Part shown: positions 63,270-64,000 of the stretch, one piece after another | Layout of the letters: each line of letters begins with the position of its first letter | How positions within the stretch are numbered: the first letter of the stretch is position 1 | NCBI RefSeq assembly: GCF_021172145.1 | Contig: NZ_CP089095.1 | Span: 496,001-560,000, forward strand | Length of the DNA stretch: 64,000 bases | Source: Flavobacterium cyclinae | Lineage (GTDB): Bacteria > Bacteroidota > Bacteroidia > Flavobacteriales > Flavobacteriaceae | Direction of reading: 5' to 3' | The notes under the pieces: model-generated | Databases searched by the model: none | What the model was told of the DNA's origin: nothing | Seen by the model: only the letters and a program-made list of their open reading frames with translations | Translations under genes and position numbers: made by a program

Positions 63270-64000
63270 TTGATATCAAAAGACACCATAGAGAAAGTAT
63301 TTGAAACCGCCCGAGTAGAGGAGGTAATTGGTGATTTTGTTCAGTTAAAACGCGCTGGAAGTAATTTAAAAGGATTGTCGCCATTTGTTAATGAGAAATC
63401 ACCTTCATTTATGGTTTCTCCTGTAAAGCAAATTTGGAAAGATTTTTCTTCTGGAAAAGGTGGAAATGCAGTAACGTTTCTAATGGAGCACGAACATTTT
63501 ACGTATCCAGAAGCCATTAAATACTTAGCCAATAAGTATAATATTGAAATTGAAGAAACGGTTCAAACGGATGAAGATGTTGCACAAGCCAATGAAAAGG
63601 AAAGTATGTATTTGGTTTCTGAATTTGCTCAAAAATATTTTCATCACACCTTATTAGATACTGAAGAAGGAAAAGCTATTGGGTTATCTTATTTTAAAGA
63701 ACGAGGATTTACTTCTGATACGATTAAGAAATTTGGTTTGGGTTATTCTCCTGAATCTTGGGATGCTTTTACTAAAGAAGCTCTGGGTAAAGGTTATAAA
63801 TTAGAATATTTAGAAAAAACAGGTCTTTCTATTGTAAAAGAGGAAAAACAATTCGACCGATTCAAAGGTCGTGTGATGTTCCCAATTCACAGTATGAGTG
63901 GTCGTGTTTTGGGTTTTGGTGGTCGAATTTTAACCAATGATAAAAAAGCGGCAAAATACCTAAATTCACCAGAAAGTGATATTTACCATAAAAGTAAAGT
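63270..64000 (+). CDS. dnaG: DNA primase, N-terminal part (runs off the window)
   Basis: This covers the first 243 codons, starting at TTG (63270-63272) to give (M)ISKDTIEKVFETARVEEVIG, the typical flavobacterial DnaG start. The catalytic core begins near residue 115 and includes the RFKGRVMFPIHSMSGRVLGF segment of the primase N-terminal fold. The N-terminal domain should be a CHC2 zinc finger, but all four ligands are replaced: the usual CPFH reads SPFV (37-40), and CFGC reads DFSS (58-61). DnaG makes RNA primers for DNA replication. The end of the gene lies outside. Confidence 0.92.
   Translation, partial: MISKDTIEKVFETARVEEVIGDFVQLKRAGSNLKGLSPFVNEKSPSFMVSPVKQIWKDFSSGKGGNAVTFLMEHEHFTYPEAIKYLANKYNIEIEETVQTDEDVAQANEKESMYLVSEFAQKYFHHTLLDTEEGKAIGLSYFKERGFTSDTIKKFGLGYSPESWDAFTKEALGKGYKLEYLEKTGLSIVKEEKQFDRFKGRVMFPIHSMSGRVLGFGGRILTNDKKAAKYLNSPESDIYHKSK

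Overview
The window looks like chromosomal DNA from a member of the Flavobacteriaceae, probably Flavobacterium or a close relative. The sequence is strongly AT-rich. It encodes type IX secretion (T9SS) parts and cargo: a Plug-domain protein, one protein with a type A sorting domain and one with a type B (gliding-motility-type) C-terminus. It also has a Na+-pumping NQR operon, many proteins of families typical of Bacteroidota (DUF3667, DUF5916, DUF6702, CarboxypepD_reg-like), and promoters of the Bacteroidota form TTTG-N19-22-TAnnTTTG. I see no prophage, transposase, CRISPR array or rRNA. Almost every gene is ordinary core or lineage-level content, and no stretch over 300 bases lacks a gene. 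No compact new defence or mobile system was found.

Layout. 1-12.8 kb is mostly minus strand: the start of fabD, a pirin, a Crp-like regulator, a U32 peptidase-family protein, an aspartate-type aminotransferase, a fatty-acid desaturase, then rsmG on plus, an EEP-fold nuclease/phosphatase, pruA, and a three-gene run apaG / DUF3667 / T9SS Plug. 12.9-19.0 kb is the nqrABCDEF operon behind a strong consensus promoter. A 4.2-kb T9SS type A metalloprotease gene follows, flanked by two almost identical terminators. Then come a small unknown protein and apbE, whose product attaches FMN to NqrB and NqrC. 24.8-30.7 kb has an M16 peptidase, a methyltransferase with map, and a CoA-transferase. 30.9-40.1 kb holds an RRM protein, a 1200-residue type B T9SS protein and a TetR-ABC-HlyD-TolC export operon whose ATPase has lost most canonical NBD motifs. 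40.2-46.9 kb has a tiny collagen-like lipoprotein coupled to gpmI, a CBM9/DUF5916 protein and two convergent L,D-transpeptidases. Two identical tRNA-Gly(TCC) genes lie at 47.5-47.7 kb, then pepE. 48.6-53.0 kb is a plus-strand run of two paralogous envelope proteins, a DUF6702 protein and an M1 peptidase. 53.0-56.8 kb has tatA, a PAP2 phosphatase, an O-methyltransferase, rlmN and a polyprenyl diphosphate synthase. 56.8-60.6 kb is a multi-PAS histidine kinase diverging from an AraC-type response regulator. 60.8-63.1 kb is an ECF sigma / probable anti-sigma / outer-membrane barrel operon. The window ends inside dnaG.

How the parts fit: NQR generates the sodium-motive force and ApbE matures its flavin subunits. 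The Plug protein belongs to the T9SS outer-membrane channel, through which the protease and the type B protein would be exported. The L,D-transpeptidases, M16/M1 peptidases, PAP2 phosphatase and polyprenyl synthase point to envelope maintenance.

The points most worth a second look are the degenerate exporter ATPase, the collagen-like micro-lipoprotein at 40.2 kb, the twin terminators around the metalloprotease, the NqrE tail, the nested palindrome inside the aspC terminator, and a DnaG with no zinc ligands. Two genes of 54 and 59 codons (56826-56990 and 40181-40360) are easily missed because of their size.
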